NCBI GenBank assembly: GCA_030684515.1
Contig: JAUXVJ010000016.1
Location: forward strand, 272,001-324,039
Length of the DNA stretch: 52,039 bases
From: Actinomycetota bacterium
GTDB taxonomy: Bacteria > Actinomycetota > Actinomycetes > S36-B12
Direction: 5' to 3'
Below, piece by piece: positions 32,191 to 40,111 of this stretch. The notes under the pieces are model-generated. The model was given only the letters and a program-made list of their open reading frames with translations. It was not told the origin of the DNA and ran no database searches. A program made the position numbers and the translations under genes. Position 1 is the first letter of the stretch; every line of letters begins with the position of its first letter.

Positions 32191-32803
32191 ATGACTGAAG
32201 CCAACTATTCCCACGTCACGCTCGTTATTGATCGCTCCGGATCAATGCAAGACCTCTGCGCTGAAGCGCAAGCAGGCATTAATACCCTGCTCCGCGACCA
32301 GTTCGCGCTCCCAGGCAAGCTCACTGTGACCCTGGTGCAATTCGATGATCGCATCGACACTGTCACACGGATGTCCACTGATGCTTTCGGCTACGAGCTC
32401 GAGCCTCGAGGCATGACCAAGTTGCTGGACGCCGTGGGTGGCGAGATTGGCCGCACAGGCAAGGATCTGGCTGCGCTGGACGATGCAGAGCGGCCAGCGC
32501 GTGTTGTTCGTGATTGTCACGGACGGCGAGGAGAACTCCAGTCAGAAATTCTCCTTGGAGCAGGTGCGCAAGCTCGTCAGGAAGCAGCAGACGAAGTTCA
32601 ACTGGCAATTCCAGTTTCTTGGCACCGGTGAGGCTGCATGGCAAGGAGCGGACATGGGAATGCGGACAACTCGTTCAGTCAACACGCGTCGGGGCGAGTC
32701 GTTGAAGTATTCGCACTTGAACGATGCCGTGACCAACTACCGAACCAACCCAATTCTCGGTGCACCCTTTGAGATGCCCGAAGAAATCAAAGACGCTGGC
32801 TAG
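32191..32803 (+). pseudogene. VWA-domain protein, disrupted by a frameshift
   Basis: The first frame from ATG 32191 encodes YSHVTLVIDRSGSMQDL, an intact MIDAS DxSxS motif, and continues through TVTLVQFDDRIDTV and GMTKLLDAVGGEIG. Around 32490-32500 the homologous reading jumps to the +1 frame. There RVLFVIVTDGEENSS and FNWQFQFLGTGEAAWQGAD complete a typical von Willebrand A fold and end at 32803. Joined, they make a normal protein of about 203 aa. Either one base has been gained (or two lost), or the assembly has an indel. Function of the intact family: cytosolic metal-dependent adhesion fold, role unknown. Confidence 0.8.
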
Positions 32804-32815
32804 TTCGAAATGAGA

Positions 32816-32855
32816 GTTGAGGGCGTCAATCGATTGTCTGATTGACTCCCTCAAC
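32816..32855. terminator. bidirectional terminator
   Basis: Two 16-base arms (32816-32831 and 32840-32855) form a long stem with a single mismatch and an 8-nt loop. It sits between the convergent VWA and N-formylglutamate amidohydrolase genes. T-tracts are weak on both sides. Confidence 0.75.
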
Positions 32856-32884
32856 TGTGTCGTGCACGAGCGCTCGACTGGTTC

Positions 32885-33703
32885 CTACGTGTGTGCCTCG
32901 ATCGAGTTGAGAAGCGTTGTCAGCATCTTTGCGACCCTCGAAATTCCGCCCACTGTCGCAAGGTAGGTATCGCGTCGCAGTTCCACCATGACTGAATGCA
33001 CGCTCGGCTCCTTGTGCCAGTAGGACATCGGCACATAGGTCTCGCCGAAAGGCTCGTTGAGTCGGCTCTCGCCCAACTCGGCAAAGCTGTCTGCGACCGC
33101 ATTGCGCAGCCACGGGGGAGTATGACAATCATCCGTTCCTATGCACAGCTCAGGGCGATGCGCGCTTGGCTTGACCAGCAGTTCATAGGGAAGTGCGATT
33201 TGCGGAAATGAATGGAGGTCAACAATGGTGACTTCTGGGACTGCGGCAAGACGCTGGGCAACAAGCTCCTGCAAGGCATTCGAGTAGGGGTCGAAGTACG
33301 TATTGATGAGTTGCTTGTGGTGATCCCCGTCTGTCGCCCGGAGTTCCTGGCCATGAGCTGTGCGTGTGTAGACCGCACCCATACCGATTTCCGGAGCAGC
33401 CATGCGCTCCTTTCCTGGATCCTTGAAGCGCTCAGGATCCACGACCAGCCGCGAATGCTGATTCACGAATATCCATGGTCGGATGTGACTATCAGAGGCC
33501 GCAAGTAGCGCAATCTCGTCGGTACGGGCATCGGTCATGAGGCTCAGTTCCTCGGACAATTCACGGTCCGACAAGACAATGCGCTGTCTCACCCACTCAG
33601 GTATGACAGTTGACGCGTGCGGCACGTGAACTATGACCCGCGATGTTGCATCGCCAGGGATGATTTGAAATGAGGCATCGTCTTGGACACTTTGATTTGG
33701 CAT
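32885..33703 (-). CDS. N-formylglutamate amidohydrolase family protein
   Basis: 272 aa. The metal-binding pattern VIVHVPHAST, MTDARTDEIALL, NQHSRLVVDPERF and VTIVDLHSFPQI matches the FGase family (HutG2-like). The enzyme hydrolyses N-formyl-L-glutamate to formate and glutamate, normally at the end of histidine degradation. No other hut genes are nearby, so the physiological role is open. ATG 33703 is preceded by GATACT at exactly six bases and no Shine-Dalgarno sequence. Confidence 0.87.
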   Translation of the reverse strand: MPNQSVQDDASFQIIPGDATSRVIVHVPHASTVIPEWVRQRIVLSDRELSEELSLMTDARTDEIALLAASDSHIRPWIFVNQHSRLVVDPERFKDPGKERMAAPEIGMGAVYTRTAHGQELRATDGDHHKQLINTYFDPYSNALQELVAQRLAAVPEVTIVDLHSFPQIALPYELLVKPSAHRPELCIGTDDCHTPPWLRNAVADSFAELGESRLNEPFGETYVPMSYWHKEPSVHSVMVELRRDTYLATVGGISRVAKMLTTLLNSIEAHT

Positions 33704-33709
33704 GTGTGC

Positions 33710-33715
33710 AGTATC
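33710..33715 (-). promoter_or_regulatory. -10 element for N-formylglutamate amidohydrolase, predicted leaderless
   Basis: On the minus strand GATACT is followed by six bases and then ATG 33703. The interval 33716-33833 to the MFS stop codon holds no gene I can support. Confidence 0.55.
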
Positions 33716-33833
33716 GGCCTACTGGCTGACATGGAGATTGGATAAGAGTTGCCGAGCCGTGCCGGCCAAATGCCCAGTCACCAGTCTGCTGACGTAGGCC
33801 ACCTCATGGTTGCCAAGCGTTACCGTCCAAGTG

Positions 33834-35606
33834 CTAGCCAAGGGTCCGATCAGCGGAGGGGGCCAGAGAGATTTCTGGCCCTGCATCAGCGATCGTAAAG
33901 TCCACGATGGTTGAAGCAGGGTCCCAACCTTGCGCGGACACCACTGTTCGGTAGCTGCCGGGCTCGGGTATGGCGATGGCGAAATGGCCTTCGCCATCCG
34001 TGTGTGACCAGTCCACGAGTGCGTCTGAGTCATTGAGCACTTCAACAAGCGCGGAGACGATGGGCTGTCCATTCCCATCAACGACTCGACCGTGCCGTGT
34101 GATGTCGTGCGTACGACCCGAAGTCTTGGCTGCGCGGTCGTCCATCAGCACTACAGGTATATGCAGTTGCTGCTCGTCGGAGATCACGTGTGCATCGAAG
34201 AGTGACGTCTTCACCCTGATGGTCAGCGCCATGCCGGCAGCGATCAGAGCGATAAAGCCACCCAGGAGAAATGCGTCAATGAATGCACTGTCTGAGGGAT
34301 AGATCTGCTCTCCGACTTCAATGGTGGATCCAGCAAGCAGCGCTGCCACTGCCGCACTTGAGAGCGCCGCGCCTGACGCTCGAGCAAGGGTGTTGATGCC
34401 GTTGGCAGCTGCTGTCTGGGTGATGGGTACTGCCGCCATCAGCAGTGTTGGCATCGCGCCGAAAGCGATCGCCATCCCGATTGACACCACAATCGAGGCC
34501 AGGATGATGATGAAGAGTGCTCCACCTAGTGGAATGCGGAGAAAGTATCCGATGGCCATCACCAGTGCACCGCAGCACAAAGTGATGCGCGCACCGAAAT
34601 TCTTGGTTATTCGTGCCGACCATGGAGCGACAATTAATGACATCAGCGCTGCAGGCACCATGAGCAGGCCGGCGTGTGCCGCAGTCAGGCCAAAGGCATA
34701 GCCGGTACTGATAGGCAACTGCAGGAGTTGCAAGGTAGCCAGACTGTTGATGTAGATAGACGCGCCAATGAGAATTGCCGTGAGGTGGGTCATCAGGACG
34801 GGTCTGTTGAGTGTGGTCTTGATGTCGACCAGAGGATCCCTCACTCGCTGCTCCCACGGCACCCACACGATGAATAGCAGTGCCGAGCCACCGAAGGCTG
34901 TCAGGGTCGAAGAACTTGACCATCCCCAGGTTGTGCCCTTGGTAATGGCAAGCAAAAGGCAGAACAGGGCCGCTGAAAGCAGGAGCGCGCCGACCACGTC
35001 GAATGAGCCACCGGTGCGGACATCGGATTCCTGGATCACGATCGAGACTGCCACCAGTAGAGCGGCAGCAAGCACTGCAGAAAGCCAGAACACCGATTGC
35101 CAGCCAAAGGCAGCGAACATGACTCCGGCCATAGGAAGGCCAAAGGCACTACCGATGCCAAGAGTTGCGCTGAGCAATGCGACGGAGGAATTCAGGCGAT
35201 CAGCGGGTAGTGCATCGCGCATCACGCTGATCCCGATGGCGATCACGGCGCTCGCAGTGCCTTGGAATGCTCGAGCAACGACGAGGGTCCACAGGTTTGT
35301 GCTCACCACCGCCAGAAGAGATCCGAAGAGCAACATGCTCAAGCTGGCGAGCATCATGCGCTTCTTGCCGTACATGTCAGCCAGTCGAGTCAACGATGGA
35401 GTCGCGATAGCGCCGGCCAGCAAAGTCGCGGTGACCAGCCACGATGCGTCACTGACGCTGACTCCAAGAATCCCGGGCAGATCAGTGAGCAGGGGAATCA
35501 GGATTGACTGCATCACCGACACTGTCGCGCCACCGATGCACAGGACTGCAACGATCACTGAGGGTGGCATCGGAGTCCTGCCCCGGTTCCTGAACTGGCT
35601 GGCCAC
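33834..35606 (-). CDS. MFS drug exporter (DHA2 type) with C-terminal Ig-like/carboxypeptidase-regulatory domain
   Basis: 590 aa from GTG 35606, five bases after GGAGG. About 14 hydrophobic segments span residues 15-480. Motif A-like LADMYGKKRMM and motif C-like ATLGIGSAFGLPMAGVMF mark a DHA2-family drug/proton antiporter. After the last helix a soluble domain follows (about 510-590): GRVVDGNGQPIVSALVEV and HTDGEGHFAIAIPEPGSY resemble a carboxypeptidase-regulatory-like beta sandwich, a fusion also seen in some actinobacterial EmrB-like exporters. A palindromic operator lies just upstream. Substrate unknown. Confidence 0.9.
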   Translation of the reverse strand: MASQFRNRGRTPMPPSVIVAVLCIGGATVSVMQSILIPLLTDLPGILGVSVSDASWLVTATLLAGAIATPSLTRLADMYGKKRMMLASLSMLLFGSLLAVVSTNLWTLVVARAFQGTASAVIAIGISVMRDALPADRLNSSVALLSATLGIGSAFGLPMAGVMFAAFGWQSVFWLSAVLAAALLVAVSIVIQESDVRTGGSFDVVGALLLSAALFCLLLAITKGTTWGWSSSSTLTAFGGSALLFIVWVPWEQRVRDPLVDIKTTLNRPVLMTHLTAILIGASIYINSLATLQLLQLPISTGYAFGLTAAHAGLLMVPAALMSLIVAPWSARITKNFGARITLCCGALVMAIGYFLRIPLGGALFIIILASIVVSIGMAIAFGAMPTLLMAAVPITQTAAANGINTLARASGAALSSAAVAALLAGSTIEVGEQIYPSDSAFIDAFLLGGFIALIAAGMALTIRVKTSLFDAHVISDEQQLHIPVVLMDDRAAKTSGRTHDITRHGRVVDGNGQPIVSALVEVLNDSDALVDWSHTDGEGHFAIAIPEPGSYRTVVSAQGWDPASTIVDFTIADAGPEISLAPSADRTLG

Positions 35607-35637
35607 TTCCACCTCCCCCACCTGAACGAGCGAACGG

Positions 35638-35653
35638 GTGAACAGTTGTTCAC
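35638..35653 (-). promoter_or_regulatory. palindromic operator overlapping the MFS promoter
   Basis: GTGAACAGTTGTTCAC has perfect 6-bp arms around four bases. It directly follows a minus-strand TATAGT -10 (35657-35652) and precedes the Shine-Dalgarno sequence, a typical repressor position. The core GAAC-N4-GTTC matches the Gram-positive LexA (SOS) box core, but the outermost bases differ from the actinobacterial consensus, so a TetR/MarR-type site is also possible. The rest of the intergenic stretch to 36039 has no gene I can support. Confidence 0.65.
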
Positions 35654-35896
35654 TATAGCAATCCGGAAGCATTTGGGCGCCTCATTCGAAGGGAATAGAG
35701 CCACCAGCGCAGAGGCTTGTGCTGACCCATAGGTCTCCCAGCGCGAAGTTGCGGAGTGAGATATGAACGACAGCCGAGCTGTGTGACCGAGTTGTGCCGG
35801 CAGTTGATAGCGCCTGTGTCGAGGAGACACAGGCAGTCAGGGCGAATCCGATGGAACGGTGATCGCGATCAGTCTGCACAGATGAGCAGGGCACAT

Positions 35897-35940
35897 GTTC
35901 ATGGCTCGCGGAGCTCGAGTTCATGGCTCGCGGAGCTCGA
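35897..35940. repeat. tandem duplication, 2 x 22 bp
   Basis: Two identical adjacent 22-bp copies (35897-35918 and 35919-35940), each containing tcatggctcgcggagctcga. They lie in the non-coding gap before the LLM gene. Each copy contains the palindrome GAGCTC. Probably a recent slippage duplication; a regulatory role is unproven. Confidence 0.85.
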
Positions 35941-36027
35941 GCGGCAGCTGGAATGCAGGAGTGGACATTTCCTATTCCACGGGCACGCACGGATCCAAAT
36001 TCACGACCTGCCAAGGGAGTCGACGGA

Positions 36028-36033
36028 TAGCCT
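36028..36033 (+). promoter_or_regulatory. -10 element for LLM oxidoreductase, predicted leaderless
   Basis: TAGCCT ends six bases before ATG 36040. An AAGG lies within the spacer but too close to the start to be a ribosome-binding site. Confidence 0.5.
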
Positions 36034-36039
36034 GAAGGC

Positions 36040-36912
36040 ATGAAACTCGCTGTGCACTACCCGAATTTCAGTTTTCCCGGCGGTCCAGAGGCGATTGGAC
36101 CAACGATCGCGGCTACCGCCCGTGCAGCCGAGGAAGGTGGATGCGCGCAGTTCACCGTCATGGACCACTGGTTCCAGATGGAAGCCCTGGGCGCGGTCCA
36201 GGATCCAATGCTGGAGGGTTACACGACTTTGGGCTTCTTGGCTGCTCACACTCAGAAGATGCGACTCGGACTGCTCGTCACCGGTGTGACGTATCGACCT
36301 CCGGGCCTGCTGGCCAAGACTCTTGCCACTTTGGATGTCCTGTCCGAGGGTCGCGCTGAACTCGGCATAGGAGCGGCTTGGTATGAGCGCGAGCACTTTG
36401 GTCTTGGGGTGCCGTTCCCGCCGATTTCAGAGCGTTTCGAGCGGCTGGAGGAAGCACTTCAGATCTGCCTGCAGATGTGGAGTGAGAGCGAGGGTCCCTA
36501 CGTAGGCAAGTACTACCAACTAGCAGAAACCATTTGCCAGCCCATGCCTCTGCAGTCACCTCGTCCGTCGATTCTGATCGGCGGCGGCGGGGAGAAGAAA
36601 ACTCTGCGCCTAGTGGCGAGATACGCCGATGCCTGCAATCTGTTTGCGACAGATCAGAGCGTTGTGCAGCACAAAATCAATGTGTTGGCGGAACACTGCG
36701 CTGCCGAAGGCCGAGACTTCAGCAGCGTTCACAAGACGATTACTTCAGGTTCACTGGGACCGCCGCAGGAGGCTGACTCCTTCATCGAACGCATGAAGCC
36801 GTATGCAGATATGGGCGTTGACCAGGTATGGGTCACGCCTGCGGGACCTAGACCCGCAGATTGGATTGCTCAGTTCGCCGACACAGTCGTCCCCAAATTG
36901 AGCGAACTCTAG
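36040..36912 (+). CDS. LLM class F420-dependent oxidoreductase
   Basis: 290 aa. Luciferase-like TIM barrel: the start KLAVHYPNFSFPGGPEAI, FTVMDHWFQM, RLGLLVTGVTYRPPGLLAK, LSEGRAELGIGAAWYEREH and ILIGGGGEKKTLRLVARYAD are all characteristic. The early WF and GIGAGW-like loops are those of the F420-dependent group (mycobacterial Rv-type and TIGR03560-like). It likely uses reduced or oxidised F420 on an unknown substrate. Five bases separate it from the acyl-CoA ligase, so the two are co-transcribed. Confidence 0.88.
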   Translation: MKLAVHYPNFSFPGGPEAIGPTIAATARAAEEGGCAQFTVMDHWFQMEALGAVQDPMLEGYTTLGFLAAHTQKMRLGLLVTGVTYRPPGLLAKTLATLDVLSEGRAELGIGAAWYEREHFGLGVPFPPISERFERLEEALQICLQMWSESEGPYVGKYYQLAETICQPMPLQSPRPSILIGGGGEKKTLRLVARYADACNLFATDQSVVQHKINVLAEHCAAEGRDFSSVHKTITSGSLGPPQEADSFIERMKPYADMGVDQVWVTPAGPRPADWIAQFADTVVPKLSEL

Positions 36913-36916
36913 ATAC

Positions 36917-38374
36917 GTGGTGTCGCCGGCTGTTTCGGTGAATCATCTTGCTGATCTGCTGTTGAGCACGGCTCGATCAAATCCCGCTGCCGTGGCAGTT
37001 CGAGTGCCCGGTGGACGTCAATGGACTCACGGCGATCTTGATGGCGCCTCTTCGCAGATCGCGCATGCGCTGGTCAATATGGGAATCAAGCCGGGAGATC
37101 GCGTTGCCGTGCAGATCCCGAAATCCACGGAGACGATTGCTTTGCATCTGGCATGCATCCGCGTGGGCGCTGTGTATGTGCCACTCAACAACGCGTACAC
37201 CGCAACTGAAATCGTTGCCTTGCTCGATGATGCAGAGCCAGCGCTGTTCGTCCGCGAGGAACCCCTGAATCATTCAGTCAAGCTGTTGAGCATTGGCGAA
37301 CTCATCGCCTTGGCATCACATTCGTCATCCGCGTTCGCCGATGTTCCAAGAGCTCCCAGCGACCCGGCCAGCATTTTGTACACCAGTGGCACCACGGGTC
37401 GGCCCAAGGGAGCAGTGCTGAGTCATGGGAATCTCGCGTTCAGCGCGCGGATCTTGGTAACCGAGTGGGGCTTCACGTCCAAGGATGTATTACTTCACAT
37501 ACTCCCGCTTTTTCATACGCACGGCTTGTATGTCGCTGTGCACACAGCCCTTGCAAGTGGCGCCTCCTTGATCCTTCACGAGGCATTTGATGTGACTCGC
37601 GTCCTGGCGGATCTGCCGCAAGCGACGACGATGATGGGCGTGCCCACGCATTACGTCCGCCTGCTTGCCGATCCCAGTTTCGACAAGGCTGTCACTTCGA
37701 ATGTGCGGCTGTTCACGTCAGGCTCGGCACCGATGCTGGTCAGCACGCATCGGGAATTCACTGCGCGAACGGGTCAAGTCATTCTCGAGCGCTATGGCAT
37801 GACCGAAACATGCATGCTCACATCCAACCCTTTGCTTGGCGTGCGAAAGCCGGGGACAGTCGGCCCTGCCCTGCCAGGAGTTGAGGTGCGTCTGACTGCA
37901 GAGGCACCGGGAAATATTGAGGTGCGCGGCCCGAACGTCTTTGACGGCTACTGGCGGCGTCCTGAGCTCAAGGCAACCGAGTTCACGGAAGATGGTTGGT
38001 TCAAGACTGGCGATCTTGGCTTTGTCGACGACGATGGATACATCGAGATTGTCGGCCGCTCCAAGGACCTCATTATTTCGGGTGGGCTCAATATTTATCC
38101 CAAGGAGATCGAACTGCTCCTGGACTCACTGCCGGGAATTGAGGAATCAGCAGTGATCGGAGTAGACGATTCGGATTTCGGCGAAGCAGTTGTTGCGGTT
38201 GTGGTGCTCGACGGAACAGTGGCTACCTCGCCAGAGTCGATCCGCCAGGCAGCACGCGAGCAGTTGGCCGGCTTCAAAGTTCCCAGGCGAGTCTTCATTG
38301 TCGACGCCTTGCCTCGAAATGCCATGGGCAAGGTTGAAAAGGCCAGACTCCGCGCCAGTTATGCCACTGCTTAG
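36917..38374 (+). CDS. acyl-CoA synthetase, malonyl-CoA synthetase-like
   Basis: 485 aa. ANL-superfamily ligase. P-loop-like TSGTTGRPKGAVLSH (about 156-170), then ERYGMTET, DGYWRRPELKATEF, WFKTGDLGFVDDDGYIEIVG, and the catalytic lysine near the end in PRNAMGKVEK. The TTMMGVPTHYVRLL and LPLFHTHGLYVA segments resemble MatB/ACSF3 malonyl-CoA synthetases more than long-chain ligases. Starts GTG 36917 or GTG 36920; no ribosome-binding site, so it probably depends on read-through from the LLM gene. Confidence 0.88.
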   Translation: MVSPAVSVNHLADLLLSTARSNPAAVAVRVPGGRQWTHGDLDGASSQIAHALVNMGIKPGDRVAVQIPKSTETIALHLACIRVGAVYVPLNNAYTATEIVALLDDAEPALFVREEPLNHSVKLLSIGELIALASHSSSAFADVPRAPSDPASILYTSGTTGRPKGAVLSHGNLAFSARILVTEWGFTSKDVLLHILPLFHTHGLYVAVHTALASGASLILHEAFDVTRVLADLPQATTMMGVPTHYVRLLADPSFDKAVTSNVRLFTSGSAPMLVSTHREFTARTGQVILERYGMTETCMLTSNPLLGVRKPGTVGPALPGVEVRLTAEAPGNIEVRGPNVFDGYWRRPELKATEFTEDGWFKTGDLGFVDDDGYIEIVGRSKDLIISGGLNIYPKEIELLLDSLPGIEESAVIGVDDSDFGEAVVAVVVLDGTVATSPESIRQAAREQLAGFKVPRRVFIVDALPRNAMGKVEKARLRASYATA

Positions 38375-38407
38375 ACCCTCCATCTGTCCTCATTGAGGCA
38401 GGACCAC

Positions 38408-38637
38408 GTGATGCAAGACCGGCGCCATGTAGCACTGACCGGCTCCGTCCTTCTCGTTGGTCTCATTTTGTTGGCTTCGACTCAGGTCCACGCGGCGAGA
38501 ATGCGATCGGTACCGTGACGCAGAACCCCCAAGCTGTGTTCTATGCCCCACACCGAACATCGGTGCTGGCTCCGATCAGTGGAACCGTCGCGATGGCGCC
38601 GCTGGGCTGCATCAGTACTCAGCCGATCGCCGGCTGA
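38408..38637 (+). pseudogene. small secreted protein, apparently frameshifted
   Basis: From GTG 38408/ATG 38411 (AGGA four bases upstream) a clean signal peptide is encoded: MQDRRHVALTG, then SVLLVGLILLASTQVHA. That frame stops at 38517. The frame shifted by one base continues without stop from near 38490 to 38637, reading GENAIGTVTQNPQAVFYA and SVLAPISGTVAMAPLG, which looks like a mature secreted peptide of about 47 residues with one Cys. A single-base deletion near 38490 would explain this. It may be real decay or a sequencing indel. The stretch 38638-38827 holds nothing I can support. Confidence 0.5.
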
Positions 38638-38827
38638 CGCAGCATCGCCGAGCAACCGATGGGCGTTGTGCAGAACATTGATCCACGTGACGTCAATACA
38701 GGGACACGCCGAATCCTTGCTCGGATTGCTTGTGAAGTCTCTGGCACGTCATTGACTCGGCAGCAGGCTCGCCCCGAATAAGGTCGGAAGGAATCCGCAC
38801 GCCTTCTACAGATCTTCGGGAGCCACG

Positions 38828-39262
38828 ATGAAGCCTCGCATCGCCTACACCGCATTTGTTGGCTTGAGCCTGCTTGCTGTTGGAGCACTTGGCGCTTCTT
38901 CCGCCGCGAACGCAGCTCCGGCAGGCACGACCACAGTGATCAATTGCGCCGGCAAGGGCGAGGTAAAGCCGAGTTCTATCACCATCACTTGTGCGGATGC
39001 CAGCGTCTCGGTAATCAAGATCACCTGGTCCAGTTGGCGCCCAGATTCAGCAACGGGCAAGGGCGTGCTGTCATGGAACACCTGCCTGCCCAGCAACTGT
39101 GCGGCAGGGATCATCGAGTCATATCCCGTCACTGTGAAACTCAGTGGCCTCGCACATGCGCCCAAGAGTCTGGTCTTCTCCAAGATGACACTTGGTTTCC
39201 CGCAAGGTGGACCAGCGTCACTCGACAGTGGCACGTACATCTTGGACAACCCGACTCGCTGA
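38828..39262 (+). CDS. small secreted protein, unknown
   Basis: 144 aa. Signal peptide residues 1-29 (basic start, LSLLAVGALGASSAANA, cleavage before APAG). The mature domain has VINCAGKGEVKPSSIT and ITCADASVSVIKITWSSW, then SWNTCLPSNCAAG. The four Cys could form two disulfides. The pattern 'C.G...KPS.I...C.D....L..L.W..W' recurs in many uncharacterised secreted proteins of actinobacteria. ATG 38828 follows CGGGAG. Probably a small beta-sheet protein; function unknown. Confidence 0.8.
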   Translation: MKPRIAYTAFVGLSLLAVGALGASSAANAAPAGTTTVINCAGKGEVKPSSITITCADASVSVIKITWSSWRPDSATGKGVLSWNTCLPSNCAAGIIESYPVTVKLSGLAHAPKSLVFSKMTLGFPQGGPASLDSGTYILDNPTR

Positions 39263-39300
39263 CCTTAGGCTGGACGAGAACACCATCTCATGCTGCTCCA

Positions 39301-39348
39301 GTCCCGGGCAGAGCCTCGCTTGTCGGAGGCGCTCTGCTTCGAAGGGAC
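39301..39348 (+). promoter_or_regulatory. leader hairpin that would mask the GAF-ANTAR ribosome-binding site
   Basis: gcagag+cctc (39308-39317) pairs with gagg+ctctgc (39326-39337). Outside it gtccc (39301-39305) pairs with gggac (39344-39348), which includes most of the AAGGGA Shine-Dalgarno sequence of the gene at 39355. The structure could hide the ribosome-binding site and make translation conditional. Seen by eye only; no folding energy was computed. Confidence 0.5.
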
Positions 39349-39354
39349 TTGCGC

Positions 39355-40086
39355 ATGATGAGTGAAGAAAGTCGAGCGATTCTTGTGCAATCGCATATCG
39401 ACAGTGAGACTCCGAGTGCGTCGACATCGGGTACAGCAAGCACTCTGATGCAGATTTGCAAGGCAGTAGTGCGCGTTCTTCCAGCTAGCGGTGCAGCAGT
39501 CAGTCTGATCACAAAAGCCGGCCCGGCTGGCATCGTTGCATCCTCTGATGCTCGGGCTGAATCCATTGAAGAATTGCAATTCACTCTCGGGGAGAGCCCA
39601 GGGTGGGACGCCTACGAGGCACGAACGCCGGTCTTTGCACCCGACATCGCGGGAAGCCAGTCCAATCTCTGGCCGGCTTACGCATCCGCCGCGACCGAGC
39701 AAGGGGTGAGGGCGGTGTTCGCATTTCCGCTGACTTTTGGCACAGCGGGGCTTGGAGTACTTGATATCTATCGAGATCAGGCGACGGATTTGGACGAGGA
39801 GGCCATGGCGTTTGCCCATGCCTTCTGCAGAGCGGCAACCGCCGAGCTCCTCGATGGTCAGGAGCAGGCGGGGTCGGGCTCAACCCCCTTTGGATTTGAG
39901 GATGCGCTTGACTCCCAGTTCGCGATTTATCAAGCCCAAGGCATGGTGATGATCCAACTGGGCGTCAGTTTGCAAGAGTCGATGTCCCGGATGCGTGCCT
40001 ATGCCTACTCCAATGACCTAGGTTTAGGGCAGGTCGCCCGCAATGTTGTTGCTCGAACGTTGGATTTCAGTGGTGACCAGCGGTGA
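39355..40086 (+). CDS. GAF and ANTAR domain transcription antitermination regulator
   Basis: 243 aa. The GAF sensor domain (about 30-165) includes GAAVSLITKAGPAGIVASSD and VFAFPLTFGTAGLGVLDIYR. The C-terminal ANTAR domain (about 185-240) has FAIYQAQGMVMIQLGVSLQE and the conserved aromatic/basic helix ending in LGQVARNVVARTLDF. ANTAR proteins bind paired RNA hairpins and prevent termination; the GAF domain usually senses a small ligand. ATG 39355 and 39358 are both possible. A second protein of identical length follows 25 nt later. Confidence 0.9.
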   Translation: MMSEESRAILVQSHIDSETPSASTSGTASTLMQICKAVVRVLPASGAAVSLITKAGPAGIVASSDARAESIEELQFTLGESPGWDAYEARTPVFAPDIAGSQSNLWPAYASAATEQGVRAVFAFPLTFGTAGLGVLDIYRDQATDLDEEAMAFAHAFCRAATAELLDGQEQAGSGSTPFGFEDALDSQFAIYQAQGMVMIQLGVSLQESMSRMRAYAYSNDLGLGQVARNVVARTLDFSGDQR

Positions 40087-40111
40087 CAGCCGTCGCCAAG
40101 GATGGAAGTGA

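Noticed and set aside
35682-36043. Overlapping plus and minus frames in the gap before the LLM gene, considered as a missing TetR regulator.
   Set aside because: Neither translation shows a helix-turn-helix or any family pattern, and both read through the 22-bp tandem repeat without a ribosome-binding site.
39265-39819. 184-aa minus-strand frame opposite the first GAF-ANTAR gene.
   Set aside because: The plus-strand frame has clear GAF motifs; the antisense translation has no family features.
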